Made by a program: the position numbers and the translations under genes. A DNA stretch of 64,000 nucleotides. It comes from Phycisphaerae bacterium (GTDB lineage: Bacteria > Planctomycetota > Phycisphaerae > UBA1845). The notes under the pieces were generated by a model. It searched no databases. It was not told the origin of the DNA and saw only the letters and a list, made by a program, of their open reading frames with translations. The DNA lies in assembly GCA_029260015.1 (NCBI GenBank), contig JAJDEB010000036.1, positions 434,001-498,000 on the forward strand. Direction: 5' to 3'. This document shows positions 63,115 through 64,000 of this stretch, in pieces (position 1 is the first letter of the stretch; every line of letters starts with the position of its first letter).

Positions 63115-63474
63115 TCAGCGCGGGGTGGGTGGAAACGCATCGACGAAATGGGTGATGGTGGGTTTCCCGGATTTGGGAACCAGGACAGCCACCACATCAA
63201 AACGGGCTGTCATGTTGTGGGCCTTTTTCTGGGTGATGAAGTACCTGGCGACCTTGGTCACCTTGCACTTCTTCCGCCAGTTGACCGCACCCTCCGGATC
63301 GGTGAATTCGTCGCTCTGCAGTGTTTTGACTTCTACGAAGACGAGGACGTCCCGGTCGGCAGCAATGATATCGATCTCGCCGATGGGACAGGTGTAGTTG
63401 TTCTGGAGAATTCGAAAGCCAGCCCGCTTGAGAAAACGCCGAGCGAGTCTCTCGCCATAGTCGCCCAGCGGCAT
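63115..63474 (-). CDS. yraN: YraN family protein (UPF0102), predicted endonuclease fold
   Basis: The protein has GDYGERLARRFLKRAGFRIL, then the nuclease-like core NYTCPIGEIDIIAADRDVLVFVEVKTLQSDEF, in which the Glu-Ile-Asp and ExK residues match the PD-(D/E)XK fold. Function is poorly known. I use ATG 63474 with AAGGCGG upstream; ATG 63519 adds 15 residues. It follows rplS on the same strand, a common bacterial order. Confidence 0.9.
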   Translation of the reverse strand: MPLGDYGERLARRFLKRAGFRILQNNYTCPIGEIDIIAADRDVLVFVEVKTLQSDEFTDPEGAVNWRKKCKVTKVARYFITQKKAHNMTARFDVVAVLVPKSGKPTITHFVDAFPPTPR

Positions 63475-63612
63475 GAACCGCCTTAGGGGTATGGGAAAGT
63501 TCTTAAGTGACCATCGCATTCAATAGTACGGGAGGCACGGAAGCTGCGGTTATCTCACCGCATTGGCACACTTGGCCAAGCCTAAACCTCGCCCAAACAA
63601 ACTTCACTGAGT

Positions 63613-64000
63613 CTAGACCCCGACAGGTTCAGCATCTTTGGTCTGGACGTCAGGTTTTGAATCCGGTGCCTTGCTGGACTTTGTGGCTTTGGTGGCTGCC
63701 TTGCCGCTACGGAGTTCACGCAGCTTGCGGGCTTTTCCGACGCGATCTCGCAGGAAGTAGAGTTTCGAGCGACGGACCTTGCCGCGACGCTTCACTTCGA
63801 CCTTGCCGACCAGGTGTGAATGGCAGGGGAAGACACGCTCGACGCCTTCGTTGTTGACAATGCGGCGAACGGTGAAGCTTTCGTTGATCCCGCGACCCTT
63901 GCGGGCGATCACGACACCGTTGAACACCTGGGTTCGCGTCTTGTTACCTTCGACGATCTTCTGGTATACATCGACCGTATCACCAACTCGAAATTCGGGA
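63613..64000 (-). CDS. rplS: Large-subunit ribosomal protein L19 (5' end outside the window)
   Basis: The in-window protein begins in the conserved [35 protein letters not shown] and has [21 protein letters not shown] and [26 protein letters not shown], which define L19. It ends with a Lys/Ala/Ser-rich tail of about 30 residues not found in E. coli L19. The start codon lies beyond the right edge. L19 sits at the 30S-50S interface. Confidence 0.96.
   Translation of the reverse strand, partial: PEFRVGDTVDVYQKIVEGNKTRTQVFNGVVIARKGRGINESFTVRRIVNNEGVERVFPCHSHLVGKVEVKRRGKVRRSKLYFLRDRVGKARKLRELRSGKAATKATKSSKAPDSKPDVQTKDAEPVGV

Overview
The window looks like chromosome from a member of the Planctomycetota, probably near Phycisphaerae; this is inferred from gene content, not from a marker gene. 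The clues are an ECF sigma factor coupled to a membrane Ser/Thr kinase with TPRs, a PEP-CTERM protein, a secreted protein with Asp/Cys-rich DCNxNGxPDEC repeats, an Hc1-type histone-like protein plus a separate Lys/Ala-rich histone-tail-like protein, YhhQ, MqnD (futalosine menaquinone route), and many secreted proteins of unknown function. Gene order is mostly housekeeping with short operons and frequent strand switches.

Layout. 0-2 kb: 5' part of dnaX, an SRP RNA gene just upstream of it, and a secreted cyclophilin (all minus). 2-5 kb: a BtuFDC/FecBEDC-type ABC importer operon. 5-10 kb: cysE, an AsmA-like membrane protein, aroC, purC. 10-16 kb: a hydroxyacid dehydrogenase, a GH10-fold protein that lacks both catalytic glutamates, a helix-hairpin-helix protein, a sigma-70 factor, a FabZ-like dehydratase and an Hc1-like protein. 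16-22 kb: TPR protein, holA, lipoprotein, DUF2203 protein, small membrane protein, Cys/Met-metabolism PLP enzyme. 22-29 kb: a two-domain membrane glycosyltransferase, rmuC, small lipoproteins, HU, a PHP phosphatase, a DacZ-like diadenylate cyclase. 29-40 kb: a secreted toroid-like protein coupled to a membrane glycosyltransferase, then a minus-strand run (HtrA-like protease, secreted protein, YhhQ), then an FG-GAP protein.

40.6-49.2 kb lies between two tRNA-Pro genes (CGG on plus, GGG on minus) and is the most accessory-looking part: kinase/ECF pair, PEP-CTERM protein, Cys-rich repeat protein, a decayed TPR gene, large non-coding stretches and two remnants resembling the 3' end of tRNA-Pro. 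49-64 kb returns to core genes: rluD, a lipid-kinase-like protein, a Xer recombinase, an adenylate-kinase/deoxyribosyltransferase-like fusion, a CAP lipoprotein, an FHA-GAF-PP2C protein with altered metal ligands, mqnD, nadE, the Lys-rich histone-like protein, folE, tatD, yraN and the 3' part of rplS.

A strong theme is short palindromic repeats at gene 3' ends. Four REPIN-like pairs and one single REP share a GTAG/CTAC head but have different, compensated stem sequences; two further palindromic families also occur. In three genes (sigma factor, LTxFGG protein, PHP phosphatase) the stop codon lies inside the repeat. No CRISPR array, transposase, prophage or complete mobile element was seen.
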